Assembly: GCF_013487865.1 (NCBI RefSeq)
Contig: NZ_CP047409.1
Location: 62,001-126,000 of the forward strand
DNA: 64,000 nucleotides
Source: Lactobacillus johnsonii
Lineage (GTDB): Bacteria; Bacillota; Bacilli; Lactobacillales; Lactobacillaceae
Direction of reading: 5' to 3'
The position numbers and the translations under genes are program-made. The stretch's first letter is position 1, and each line of letters opens with the position of its first letter. The notes under the pieces were generated by a model. It saw only the letters and a list, made by a program, of their open reading frames with translations, did no database searches and was not told the DNA's origin. Shown here piece after piece: positions 45,467-54,114 of the stretch.

Positions 45467-46230
45467 GGCATTTTCTTACCATGTACATTTTGTCGTACAT
45501 AGTGAAAAATTATTGTTAAAATAACTGTGCCAAATACAATCCCAGCAAAGATTGTATCAGGTAATTTAAAGTTTAAAGGTGGCAGTGAAATAAGTAGTTT
45601 AATCGCAATAATTGAGATTAAGACATAGGCCATAGTTTGAAGCTCTGGAATAATTTCCATTAACTTAATAATGATTTCAGCTATGCCACGCATGCATAAA
45701 ATTCCAATCATTCCACCGACCAGAACTACTACTGGATTATTTGACATGGCTAAGGCAGCTAAAACTGAGTCAATGGAGAAGACAATATCCATTGATTCAA
45801 TTGAGATTACAGTTCTCCAAAATAAGGAAAAATGGTGCTTTCTTTTTTTGGAGTTCTTTTTCTTGTGGTTTTCTTTTTTAGCAACCAGCTCAGGGTGGCG
45901 AACGTCATAGAAGTATTTGTAAACTAGGTAAAGTAAATATAGGCCCCCTAATAACTTGATTTCCCAGAAGTTAATTAAGTAAGTACCAATTCCAATTACA
46001 ATGAAACGAAATAAATAGGCTCCCCATAAACCATAAACTAGAGATTTTCTTTGTTCATCTTTAGTGGGTAATACTTGTGTTTGAGCTGCTAGGACAACGG
46101 CGTTATCAACGGAAAGTAAACATTCCATCAAAATTAGGGTAAGAATCATCATCCAATCTTGACCGCTAGTTAAGACGTGCGCCCAATTATTAGCGTTAAA
46201 AAAAGGTTGATAAAGTTTAATTAGCTGCAT
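45463..46230 (-). CDS. TerC family integral membrane protein
   Basis: 255 residues, about seven membrane segments, with the two TerC motifs ECLLSVDNAVVLA and MDIVFSIDSVLAALAM carrying conserved aspartates, and a Lys-rich cytoplasmic loop (~115-132). TerC/Alx proteins are implicated in Mn2+ efflux and metalation of exported proteins. It overlaps the upstream Ogt-like gene by 14 nt. Confidence 0.9.
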   Translation of the reverse strand: MQLIKLYQPFFNANNWAHVLTSGQDWMMILTLILMECLLSVDNAVVLAAQTQVLPTKDEQRKSLVYGLWGAYLFRFIVIGIGTYLINFWEIKLLGGLYLLYLVYKYFYDVRHPELVAKKENHKKKNSKKRKHHFSLFWRTVISIESMDIVFSIDSVLAALAMSNNPVVVLVGGMIGILCMRGIAEIIIKLMEIIPELQTMAYVLISIIAIKLLISLPPLNFKLPDTIFAGIVFGTVILTIIFHYVRQNVHGKKMP

Positions 46231-46747
46231 TTAGATAGCCTTCTTCGAGATTTATTAAACGTTGTTTTTCTTTCTCTCCCATTCTATAACTTCCTCCCCT
46301 ATCTGGAGCTAAAACTACACGATGACTTGGAATAAAAATTAAAGATGGGTTTAAAGCTACTGCATGGGCAACGGATCTAACTGAAGTAGAACTATTGATG
46401 GAAGCTGCTAGGTCACGATAGGAAATAGTAGTCCCATATGGAATATTTTCAATCATTTTTACAACCTTATTTTGAAATGGCGTCCCAAAGCTTGAATAAT
46501 CAATTGGAACAGTAAAAGAACGGCGTTTGCCAGCAAAGTATTCTTCTAATTGTTGAACATAAGGAGCAAGTTTTTTTGAGTCTTGAATCAAAATGTGATT
46601 AGGATAGAAACCAAGGATAGATGCCTCAATGTTACTATTTTTTGTTCCAACAAATGCTAATCCCAAGCTGCTGATGACTAGTTCATAGATCCATGGTTTA
46701 ATTTCAACAAAATCATAATAGAAAACTTTTGCTTGGGCAAGTAGCAT
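46217..46747 (-). CDS. O6-alkylguanine-DNA alkyltransferase homologue lacking the active cysteine
   Basis: 176 residues. The C-terminal DNA-binding domain (PYGTTISYRDLA, TSVRSVAHAVALNPS) is clear, but the active-site motif reads IPSHRVV instead of IPCHRVV; the codon is AGT. Without the cysteine it cannot accept alkyl groups. Alkyltransferase-like (ATL) proteins have Trp, Ala or Ser here (PSHR occurs in Thermus thermophilus TTHA1564) and flag lesions for excision repair. Unlike short ATLs it keeps an N-terminal domain. Overlaps terC. Confidence 0.82.
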   Translation of the reverse strand: MLLAQAKVFYYDFVEIKPWIYELVISSLGLAFVGTKNSNIEASILGFYPNHILIQDSKKLAPYVQQLEEYFAGKRRSFTVPIDYSSFGTPFQNKVVKMIENIPYGTTISYRDLAASINSSTSVRSVAHAVALNPSLIFIPSHRVVLAPDRGGSYRMGEKEKQRLINLEEGYLNAAN

Positions 46748-46858
46748 TTAATCCTAACCTTTCTTTTAATTAATATATTAACTGCACCTTGTACAACAAA
46801 AAATAACATAAGGAGGAGAGAAACAAATTAAATAAAATGTTAGTTAAGATAATAGCGG

Positions 46859-47572
46859 TTATATATATAATTTGTCAAATACTTTTTCAGCAGTAGCAAT
46901 AATTGTTGAAACTTCTCTGGGAGCTGGTACAGGGGTATTATTGACTACCCAAATTTTTGCATTAGCTTGCCGATAGGCAAGAAGTTGAGCAAAAGGATAA
47001 ACAACAAAACTGGTTCCAGCAATAATAACTAAATCGCTATCATGAATCTTTTCAACAGATTTTGTGAGTACTTTTTCGTTAATTGGTTCACCGTATAAAA
47101 CAATCCCTGGGCGAATAATTCCCTGATCTTTTTCATGAAGATATGATTTTTTATAGTTGTCATATGAAATTTTTTCATGACATTTAGTACAGTAGATATT
47201 ATAAAGATTACCGTGAAATTCTATGACGTGTTTATTACCAGATTTTTTATCTAAACCATCTACATTTTGAGTAATTAAGGTTCCATTTTTATTACAACTA
47301 GCAGCAATCTTTTGATGAATAATATTAGGTTTTGCATCTGGAAAATACATATTTTCCATTACGAAGTGATAGAATTTAGCTGGTTGATGAAAAAGAGTTT
47401 CTTCACTTAAAATTTGTTCTGGGCTTTCCGAAATCCCATTGTAAATTCCATTTTTTGAACGATAGTCAGGAATATGCGATGGAGTTGAAACGCCGGCACC
47501 GGTTAAGTAAGTGACATAATGAGCTGCATTAAGATCAACTTGAAGTGCAGCAATTTGCTTATCTAAACTCAT
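46859..47572 (-). CDS. Sir2-family NAD-dependent protein deacylase with reduced zinc site
   Basis: 237 residues. Rossmann motifs TGAGVSTPSHIPDYR, TQNVDGLDKKSG with EFHG (catalytic His), and AGTSFVVYPFAQL are present. One CxxC pair is seen (YCTKCHEK); the second pair expected before RPGIVLYGE is replaced by LHEKDQG, so zinc binding is probably lost. Deacylase activity on lysines is likely but uncertain. Single gene. Confidence 0.85.
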   Translation of the reverse strand: MSLDKQIAALQVDLNAAHYVTYLTGAGVSTPSHIPDYRSKNGIYNGISESPEQILSEETLFHQPAKFYHFVMENMYFPDAKPNIIHQKIAASCNKNGTLITQNVDGLDKKSGNKHVIEFHGNLYNIYCTKCHEKISYDNYKKSYLHEKDQGIIRPGIVLYGEPINEKVLTKSVEKIHDSDLVIIAGTSFVVYPFAQLLAYRQANAKIWVVNNTPVPAPREVSTIIATAEKVFDKLYI

Positions 47573-47697
47573 AATTAAAACCTCCTATATTATTAATTTT
47601 CAGCTAAGTCAATTATAGAATGCTGAGAGAAAAAGTGGTATTTGTTATAATTAAAGTAAGATTTTTAACGTTAATAAATACTTTTAGAGGGAAAATT

Positions 47698-48174
47698 ATG
47701 TCACTTTTATATATTTCTTTTGATATTTTGCTAATTGGCTATATTTTTTATAGTTGGTATTGGCAAGCAAACATTGATTATAAGGCCCGCTTTAGAAGTT
47801 CATCAGTTATCTGGGCTCTAATTTTTTTACTAATTGGCTTTTATTTAGATTACTTCACTGATTCAACAGTTCTGATGAATGTTTTTATTGCTACATTTTT
47901 ACTAATGAGCATAATTGATGGTGTTAGTGGCCTAGCTAAGAAACGTTTAGTTGTGAGTGGATATTTTAAGCGGACAGTTAAGTATAGCGATATTGCTCAC
48001 GTTACATTAATTACCGTTCCCAATCCTAAAAAGCCAACTGTAATGGCAATCTTTCAAACTAATAATCGTCAGGCTTACTATCTTAGATTCTCACAGCAGG
48101 TTAGTGATGTGATTGTTAATATCAGAAAATATCTCGGCTCAAATGTTGGAATAGAAGTCCAATCAATGATGTAA
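47698..48174 (+). CDS. Membrane protein, unrecognised
   Basis: 158 residues from ATG 47698, preceded by AGAGGG; an ATG at 47620 lacks a ribosome site. Three membrane segments (~5-22, 36-53, 62-80), then a soluble ~75-residue C-terminal domain of PH-like beta pattern (RLVVSGYFKRTVKYSDIAHVTLI). Function unknown. Its terminator is interrupted by an IS element. Confidence 0.65.
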   Translation: MSLLYISFDILLIGYIFYSWYWQANIDYKARFRSSSVIWALIFLLIGFYLDYFTDSTVLMNVFIATFLLMSIIDGVSGLAKKRLVVSGYFKRTVKYSDIAHVTLITVPNPKKPTVMAIFQTNNRQAYYLRFSQQVSDVIVNIRKYLGSNVGIEVQSMM

Positions 48175-48182
48175 AGTTAATA

Positions 48183-48207
48183 AAAAAGATAGAGCTCTAA
48201 GTACTCC
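48183..48207. terminator. Left arm of a terminator split by an IS element
   Basis: AAAAAGATAGAG...TACTC here can pair with GAGTA...CTATCCTTTTT at 49681-49704, on the other side of the IS. Confidence 0.5.
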
Positions 48208-48237
48208 TGATATGAACCCAAAAATTAGGACATATTA

Positions 48238-49368
48238 TTAAACTGTTTGATTTAAAACCATATTTCGATATTGAATCGGAGTATGGTTTTTTATTGAGCT
48301 CTTAATTCTAAAATTATTATAGTAATAAATATACTCTTTGATTGCATCTTCTAGTTCATCTAAATTCTTAAAATTTTTTTCAAAGCCATACCACATTTCT
48401 CGCTTTAAGATACCAAAAAATCCTTCCATTAATCCATCATCTAATGAATTACCTTTTCTAGACATTGATTGCTCAATACCATGATCTGTAAGCCATTTTT
48501 GAAAGGTAGAATGTTGATATTGCCATCCTTGATCAGTGTGAAAAATAAGACCATTTAGAGCAGGATGAGCTTTATAAGCTAGGTCAAGCATGGTCATTAC
48601 TTGTTCTAAAACTGGACGGCGACTTAATGTATAAGAAATTATCTCATGGGTACACCCATCCATAATTGGTGATAAATATAATTTTTCGCCGTTTAAATGA
48701 AACTCAGTTATATCTGAATACCACTTTCTATCTGGTAAAATGGCTAAAAAATTGCGACAGATCAAATTAGGTTTGATTTCACCTACAGTTCCTCGATAAC
48801 TTGAATATCTTTTTCTACGTCTAATGGCAATACCAAATAAATGCATCTTTTTCATCAGACGCTTTACTTTCTTATGATTGATTTTAATTCCTTCAATGTG
48901 CAATTGAGCTGTAATTCTTCTATAGCCGTAGCGATGTTTATGTTCCTCAAATATTTCTTTGATACGTTTCATGATCTGATGATTTTTTGAATCTTTATCA
49001 TTTTGTTTTAGAACATAGTAATAATTACTTTTAGATAAGTGAGGTAAATCAGGATTAGAATTGATTACATTTAATATGAAACTGACGGTTACATGAAGTT
49101 CTTGCCTTAGTTCAGTAACCACCTGAGCTATTTCTGGTGCTTTTGGTTTTTTCTTTTGGAAACTAAGGCGCTCAATTTTTTTACAAATTCGTTTTCGACA
49201 GTAAGCTTGAGATTCTCTTGTTTTAAGTCTTTTACTTGTTTTTGTAGTTCTTTGATTTGTTGGTCTTTGCTTTTCATGATGTGGTCTGCCTTTCTTATGA
49301 TTAATGACATTATACCCATCCTCTTTATATTTGCGAAGCCAATTATAGATCATACCTGAGCTTGGCAA
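48238..49368 (-). pseudogene. IS3-family transposase, OrfB joined to part of OrfA by a frame error
   Basis: The DDE triad is intact: KWYSDITEF, FHTDQGWQYQ and DDGLMEGFFGILKRE. Upstream, the frame begins inside orfA (LPSSGMIYNWLRKYKEDGY...KKGRP) and then misreads the leucine-zipper region. The proper zipper (KDQQIKELQKQVKDLKQENL) lies in another frame at 49128-49280. So one base was gained near 49273, fusing OrfA and OrfB abnormally. Confidence 0.8.
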
Positions 49369-49386
49369 TCCTAAGTCTAATGAAAC

Positions 49387-49626
49387 TTAATTCGCTGGTT
49401 CATCGTTAATCAATATTCTTTTAATGGCAGTTTTCTTAAATTCTACTGAATAAGAAGAATATGATTTATTCAAAATTTCTAAGCCGTGAAGGTCTATTAG
49501 ACGGATTAAATAATATAAATTGTCGGGTCTTACTCCATATTCTCTACCTAGTTGAGATAGTGACTTATGATAATGCTTCCAATTATTGTAGATGTCAATT
49601 TTGCCTTGCTTAAATAATTTAGACAT
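49387..49626 (-). pseudogene. IS3-family OrfA N-terminal fragment
   Basis: 79 residues with helix-turn-helix character (SLSQLGREYGVRPDNLYYLIRLI) ending ILINDEPAN at a TAA. The same frame continues VSLDLGLPSSGMIYNWL, so CAA to TAA (Gln to stop) is the likely lesion. Confidence 0.8.
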
Positions 49627-49701
49627 AATAAAAAACTCGAAATTCTTGTCCGAATTTCGGGGTTCATATCACCTATTGTGAGTAGGAAAGATCTATCCTT
49701 T

Positions 49702-51156
49702 TTATAGAATGGGAGAAAGTAATCTAGAAAAAGCTTGTTTAAATCGAAGATAACGTGACCAGTTATCAGTAATCTCTAAAGTTAACTCTGTACATTTAGC
49801 TAAATCCTTTTCAAAAATATGATTTAATTCCCGGGTAATATTTTTATCGTAGAAGACTGCATCAGTTTCAAAATTCAAGCTGTACGAACGAAAATCTTGG
49901 TTCATTGATCCAACTGCAGCGAAGCGATCGTCAACCATAACGGTTTTTGCGTGAATAAAGCCATTGTCATAAACGTAGATTTTTATTCCCTCATGAAGTA
50001 GGTAATTTGCATACCATTGTGTAGCGCGGTAAATAAAGGGATGGTCAGGCATTGAAGGGATCATGATACGCACGTCAACGCCTGAATGAGCCGCAATAAC
50101 CCAAGTGGCAATCATTGGATCGTCTGGAACAAGGTAGGGTGTTTGAATCCAGAGTGTTTTTCTAGCCATCATCATCATTCTAATCATGCCATTACGTAAA
50201 TATGGAGTAGAAGTATCGGGACCATCTGAAACAATTTGAGTTGCAACATCGTCTTCTGTTAGTCTATTTTCTTCAATTTTTTGAAAAAGTTTTTCATTGA
50301 ATGAAATGGTCTGATTTTTATCAGTAATTGAAGCATTCCAATCCATAACAAAACGCTCCTGGAGGAGGAGAGAGGCAGAACCCACTATTCTAAGATGTGT
50401 ATCACGCCAGTAGCCAAATTTTTTACTTTTACTGACATATTGATCGCCGACATTAAAGCCGCCCGTCCAAGAGATGCGCCCGTCTATAACGACAATTTTA
50501 CGGTGAAGGTGATAATTCATCCGATACTTTTTAATCATATTTTGAGCTGTAATGAAAGCTACAACTTCACCGCCCAAATCAGTTAAAGGTTTAAACCAAG
50601 TCTTTGAAGCCCCTGGAGAACCCCAAGGATCATAGATAAGTCTTACCTTAACCCCTTCGCGAGCTTTTTTGATTAATAAATTAAGAAATTTATTACCTAA
50701 ATTATCATTCATGAAAGAATAATATTCAACATTAACTGTTTCTTGAGCGTGTTCGATGTCTTTAAAAAGAGCTTCAAACTTCTTTTCGCCATCAGTATAA
50801 AAACTGATTTTGTTGTTTTTAGAGAGGGGGGAATCGTGTTTAAAGTTAAAGTAATCAATTAAAATTTGGGCTTCTTTAGAAGTATCTGTTGGTCCAGCGG
50901 ATTTAGGAACACGCGGGATCATTTTATTTACTTTATTTAAACCGATGTGTTTTTGATTGTTAATAGCGAAAAGATTCTCTTGCGATAATCCACGTCCAAT
51001 AAAGCCGTATAAAATAAAGCCTAAAATTGGAAAAATTAGTAAAATAATTAGCCATGCCCAAGAAGTAGCGACAGATCTTTTTCGGTGGAATACAACATAG
51101 AAGGCTAAGATTGTGTTGACAGCCCAAAGAAGCGCCCAAAATTCATTCGAAAAAAT
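49702..51156 (-). CDS. cls: Cardiolipin synthase with non-canonical start codon
   Basis: The first ATG (50922) gives only 406 residues and no membrane anchor. The frame is open upstream to 51162 and encodes the typical Cls N-terminus: two membrane helices around FWALLWAVNTILAFYVVFHR and SWAWLIILLIFPILGFILYG. No ATG, GTG or TTG exists in that stretch; ATT at 51156 sits 7 nt after GGAGG, giving about 484 residues, the usual length. Two PLD motifs are present: HLHRKIVVIDGRISWTGGFN and HAKTVMVDDRFAAVGSMNQD. Makes cardiolipin from phosphatidylglycerol. It lies 19 bp after the yugP-like gene. Confidence 0.8.
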   Translation of the reverse strand: MFSNEFWALLWAVNTILAFYVVFHRKRSVATSWAWLIILLIFPILGFILYGFIGRGLSQENLFAINNQKHIGLNKVNKMIPRVPKSAGPTDTSKEAQILIDYFNFKHDSPLSKNNKISFYTDGEKKFEALFKDIEHAQETVNVEYYSFMNDNLGNKFLNLLIKKAREGVKVRLIYDPWGSPGASKTWFKPLTDLGGEVVAFITAQNMIKKYRMNYHLHRKIVVIDGRISWTGGFNVGDQYVSKSKKFGYWRDTHLRIVGSASLLLQERFVMDWNASITDKNQTISFNEKLFQKIEENRLTEDDVATQIVSDGPDTSTPYLRNGMIRMMMMARKTLWIQTPYLVPDDPMIATWVIAAHSGVDVRIMIPSMPDHPFIYRATQWYANYLLHEGIKIYVYDNGFIHAKTVMVDDRFAAVGSMNQDFRSYSLNFETDAVFYDKNITRELNHIFEKDLAKCTELTLEITDNWSRYLRFKQAFSRLLSPIL

Positions 51157-51175
51157 AAGTATCCCTCCCTACTAG

Positions 51176-51883
51176 TTAGTTGTTATTGTTGTCATGGCCT
51201 CCAAAAATGAGTAGAAGTCTAAATAATTGTAACATGCTTGTTAAAACGGCTGCGACATATGTTAAAGCAGCCGCAAACAAGACTTTACGAGCCATTGGCA
51301 TTTCCTGTGGAGATAAAATAGCGCCATTATTTAGCATCCGTAAGGCACGATGAGAAGCATTAAATTCAACCGGTAATGTTACTAATTAGAAAAGCAAAAC
51401 TAAGGCAAAACACCAAATACCAATTTTAATTAGGGTTTGGTTCATTCCTAAGACTAATCCTAAAAGAATTAGTGGCATTGATAAATTAGAACCAAGAGAA
51501 ACAATTGGCACTAAGGTAGATCGCATTCTCATAGGTGCATAATCACTAGCATCTTGCAAGGCATGACCAACTTCATGAGCTGCAACGCCAACTGCCGCAA
51601 TTGAAGAGGAATTATAGACTGATTGTGAGAGACTCAGTACTTTATTGGTAGGGTTATAGTTATCAGTCAAGTTGCCGGCAACTTCACGAATTTCTACTTC
51701 ATATAGACCAGCTTGGTCAAGAATATAGCGGGCAGCTGCTTTACCTGTATAATCTCTCTGATTTCTCACTTGATCATAACGATTAAAAGTTGAATTAACA
51801 TTCATTGAGGCCCAGCCTGAAATTGCTACACCTAGAATAATCGTCCAAAAATATGGGTCATAAAAAAATGGCATATAATACAT
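51176..51883 (-). pseudogene. YugP-family neutral zinc metallopeptidase, interrupted by a nonsense codon
   Basis: Family length about 235 residues. The zinc motif HEVGH lies in GVAAHEVGHALQDA (~residue 112). Translation stops at TAA (51386-51388) after FALVLLF, but the frame continues with LVTLPVEFNASHRALRML and a further membrane helix to a second stop at 51176. CAA to TAA would explain it. The shortened 165-residue product keeps the catalytic motif. It shares a transcript with cls. Confidence 0.85.
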
Positions 51884-51906
51884 AGTTATTTTCTCTCTTT
51901 ATAAAA

Positions 51907-52833
51907 TTAATCACTTAACTTCAAAAATTTGTTAATAATATTAATTACAAAAGGGTTATCGTGTAAAACACTGTGCTCAGCTGCATCTCCTCGTACTTCT
52001 ACTTCTTGAAAGGTATGAGCAACAGGAGCAAGAATATAGCGAATCGATTTAGCAGAAACAACAGAAATAAACCGATCTGTATTAGTCTCATCTAAAATAT
52101 TTCCATAAATATTTAAAACTGAAATGTCAGGATTAAAACGTCTCTGATTAAAAAGCATCCCCATATAAGATGTACTCATCAAAATGGGGCGTCCCTTTTC
52201 ATTAAGACGATTGACATTAGGTAAGTCACCTAAATACATTACTCCATCAAAAGGTCCAGCAATTAAGGCACAGTGATCTAGATGAGGGAAATTCTTTCTT
52301 AAACTTGTTTTCATCTCAGCTTTTATTACTGAAGGAGCACCTAAAGAATGGGCAACAGCACTGTATTTTTTAAAATGATATCTTTTACTTAAATAAGAAA
52401 GAGCAGCCCGAAGATAGTAAGAACTAGCATAAACCCCAGCAATTCGGTCCTTAAAAATAAGTTGCACGATCGGCTGCTTATCGGCTGTCCAAGTTCCTTC
52501 TAAGATAAAATTACCAAATGGATCAATTGTAGCCTTAAGAAATTTATTAGTGCCCTTTGCCTCGCAGGCGGCTTGGACCATTTTATTTGTTGTGTAGTCG
52601 CCACCACGAAAACCATGCACATAAAAAACAGGTATTTGCTCAATTGTTGGATCTATTTTTTCAGTAGTCGAGCTGTCTTCAACTTTTCTTTTGTGCATCC
52701 GTAGGAGCCAACGAGTAGGGGTAAAAGTAGCCATTAAACCTAAAACAGACATTCTAGCAATACTAGGTTCTTTATTTTTATGCTTATTGTTTTTTTCGAC
52801 TTCTTCACTATATTTTTTCTGGATAAAAAACAC
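51907..52833 (-). CDS. Alpha/beta hydrolase, DUF915 type
   Basis: 308 residues. An N-terminal basic region with a weak hydrophobic stretch (MSVLGLMATFTPTRWLL) precedes IPVFYVHGFRGGDYTTN (oxyanion motif), the nucleophile elbow AHSLGA (~residue 163) and a late HSVLHDNPFV region for the histidine. DUF915 lipase/esterase-like. The start is GTG at 52833, behind GGGAGG. Confidence 0.8.
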   Translation of the reverse strand: MFFIQKKYSEEVEKNNKHKNKEPSIARMSVLGLMATFTPTRWLLRMHKRKVEDSSTTEKIDPTIEQIPVFYVHGFRGGDYTTNKMVQAACEAKGTNKFLKATIDPFGNFILEGTWTADKQPIVQLIFKDRIAGVYASSYYLRAALSYLSKRYHFKKYSAVAHSLGAPSVIKAEMKTSLRKNFPHLDHCALIAGPFDGVMYLGDLPNVNRLNEKGRPILMSTSYMGMLFNQRRFNPDISVLNIYGNILDETNTDRFISVVSAKSIRYILAPVAHTFQEVEVRGDAAEHSVLHDNPFVINIINKFLKLSD

Positions 52834-52921
52834 TCTATTTCCTCCCTTCTTTCTTTGTAATTTTAGCGTTAAAATTATTCTAACATTTTATAGGTTAGAG
52901 CAAATGAAGAAAGGAATAATT

Positions 52922-53653
52922 ATGAAATACTATGCAGTAAAAAAGGGCCGTACACCAGGTGTTTATCGAACATGGGAAGATGCTAAAAAGCAAGTAGATG
53001 GATTTTCTGGTGCAGAGTATAAGTCCTTTGAAAAAATTACCGATGCAACTGAATATCTAGATTGGAATAAGGAAACTCAGCCTGATATTGTTAAAGAAGA
53101 TTCTTTAAGTAATGCAATTAAAAAAATTAAGTCAGCTAGTGAAACATCTCAAACTAACTCTAAGACTTCGGCTGACTATTTTGCTACTATTTATACCGAT
53201 GGAGGATCTCGAAATACCGGTGTTCATAAAGGCGGCCATGTTAATGAGACCGATAAAGCAGCTTGGGCTTATTTAATTGAATGGAATAATGGTCGGACAT
53301 ATGGTTCCGGGGGAGAATTTGGTGCCACAAATAATAAGATGGAGCTGCTCGGACTAATTAATGCACTGGAAAAATTAATTGCGCTAAAATTCAATGACAA
53401 GCATTTATTGTTTGTTTTAGATTCACAATATGTTTTAAACGGAATCAATAAACACTGGATTGAAGGATGGAAGAAGCGCGGCTGGAAGAGATCAAATGGA
53501 CCTTTAATTAATGCTTCTGAATGGAAGAAACTAGATAGTTTATTGGGACACTTTTCTGACAGTGAATTTAGCTGGACCAAGGGACATGCTGACAACCGAG
53601 GAAATAATTTCGTTGATCACGAGCTAAATAAATATATGGATCAAATGAAATAG
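52922..53653 (+). CDS. rnhA: Ribonuclease HI with N-terminal hybrid-binding domain
   Basis: 243 residues from ATG 52922, behind AAAGGA. N-terminal RHBD/caulimovirus-type domain (YYAVKKGRTPGVYRTWEDAKKQVDGFSGAEYKSF), linker, then RNase H: IYTDGGSRNTG (Asp1), NNKMELLGLI (Glu), LDSQYV (Asp) and KGHADNRGNNFVD (His, Asp). Degrades RNA in RNA:DNA hybrids. The catalytic residues are complete. Confidence 0.93.
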   Translation: MKYYAVKKGRTPGVYRTWEDAKKQVDGFSGAEYKSFEKITDATEYLDWNKETQPDIVKEDSLSNAIKKIKSASETSQTNSKTSADYFATIYTDGGSRNTGVHKGGHVNETDKAAWAYLIEWNNGRTYGSGGEFGATNNKMELLGLINALEKLIALKFNDKHLLFVLDSQYVLNGINKHWIEGWKKRGWKRSNGPLINASEWKKLDSLLGHFSDSEFSWTKGHADNRGNNFVDHELNKYMDQMK

Positions 53654-53736
53654 AAAGTTCAAAAATTCGTAATATCACTAAGAGAGACTATAATTAGAAG
53701 TGAAAGCGCATAAACCAATTTAAATGAGGTGATATT

Positions 53737-53946
53737 ATGAAAAAGTTCTTTAAAGTAGTTGGTATTGGTGCAGCTATTTGTACTGGCATTGGTGCGGCAG
53801 CTGCTGTAACCAAGAAGCTTATAGATAAAAACAATAATAGTGGCGAAGATGTAGTTGAAGACGAAGAACCAGAGTTTGAAGATGGAGAATCTGATGATAG
53901 TACTGAAAATTCGACTGAGACTACTGAGTCAACTGAAACAAACTAA
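53737..53946 (+). CDS. Small YtxH-like membrane protein with acidic tail
   Basis: 69 residues: one glycine/alanine-rich membrane helix (VVGIGAAICTGIGAAAAV), KK boundary, then a strongly acidic Glu/Asp/Ser/Thr tail ending ESTETN. AAATGAGGTG precedes the ATG. Stress-associated YtxH-type proteins share this layout, but the function is unknown. Confidence 0.75.
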   Translation: MKKFFKVVGIGAAICTGIGAAAAVTKKLIDKNNNSGEDVVEDEEPEFEDGESDDSTENSTETTESTETN

Positions 53947-53970
53947 TTATTAAAAAATCCGCTTGCTAAA

Positions 53971-54004
53971 TCAAAAAAGTCTGCAATTTTGCAGACTTTT
54001 TTGA
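53971..54004. terminator. Terminator after the YtxH-like gene
   Basis: TCAAAAAAGTCTGCAA / TTGCAGACTTTTTTGA, a perfect 16-bp stem with a 2-nt loop; can work in both directions. Confidence 0.92.
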
Positions 54005-54022
54005 TGCACTTTTTTTAGTAGT

Positions 54023-54106
54023 TGCTATAATAATAAGTGAAAGACTAGAACGCACGCAGGTACTAGTTTTGACGACGGAGACGACTACAAAGTAGCCGTC
54101 TTTTTT
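54023..54106 (+). ncRNA. Candidate small structured RNA
   Basis: Extended -10 TGCTATAAT (54023-54031) is followed by about 70 nt without an ORF that can fold into two hairpins: ACTAG...CTAGT (54044-54066) and GACGACTAC/GTAGCCGTC (54080-54100) with T6 right after. The gene before already has its own terminator, so this second plus-strand terminator implies a separate short transcript. No known RNA family recognised. Confidence 0.45.
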
Positions 54107-54114
54107 CTTAGATT

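Larger units (their letters stand above)
48208..49671 (-). mobile_element. IS3-family insertion sequence, degraded (1464 bp)
   Basis: Terminal inverted repeats TGATATGAACCC...GGACA at 48208 and TGTCC...GGGTTCATATCA ending 49671 match 22 of 25 and carry the TG/CA ends of the family. No clean 3-bp target duplication is seen (tcc left, cct right). Encodes orfA and orfB, both disrupted. Different subgroup from the IS at 8434. Confidence 0.88.

Noticed and set aside
52691-52921. Extended RNase H start at 52691
   Set aside because: The extra 77 residues run antisense through the DUF915 gene; ATG 52922 has a ribosome site and matches the family start.
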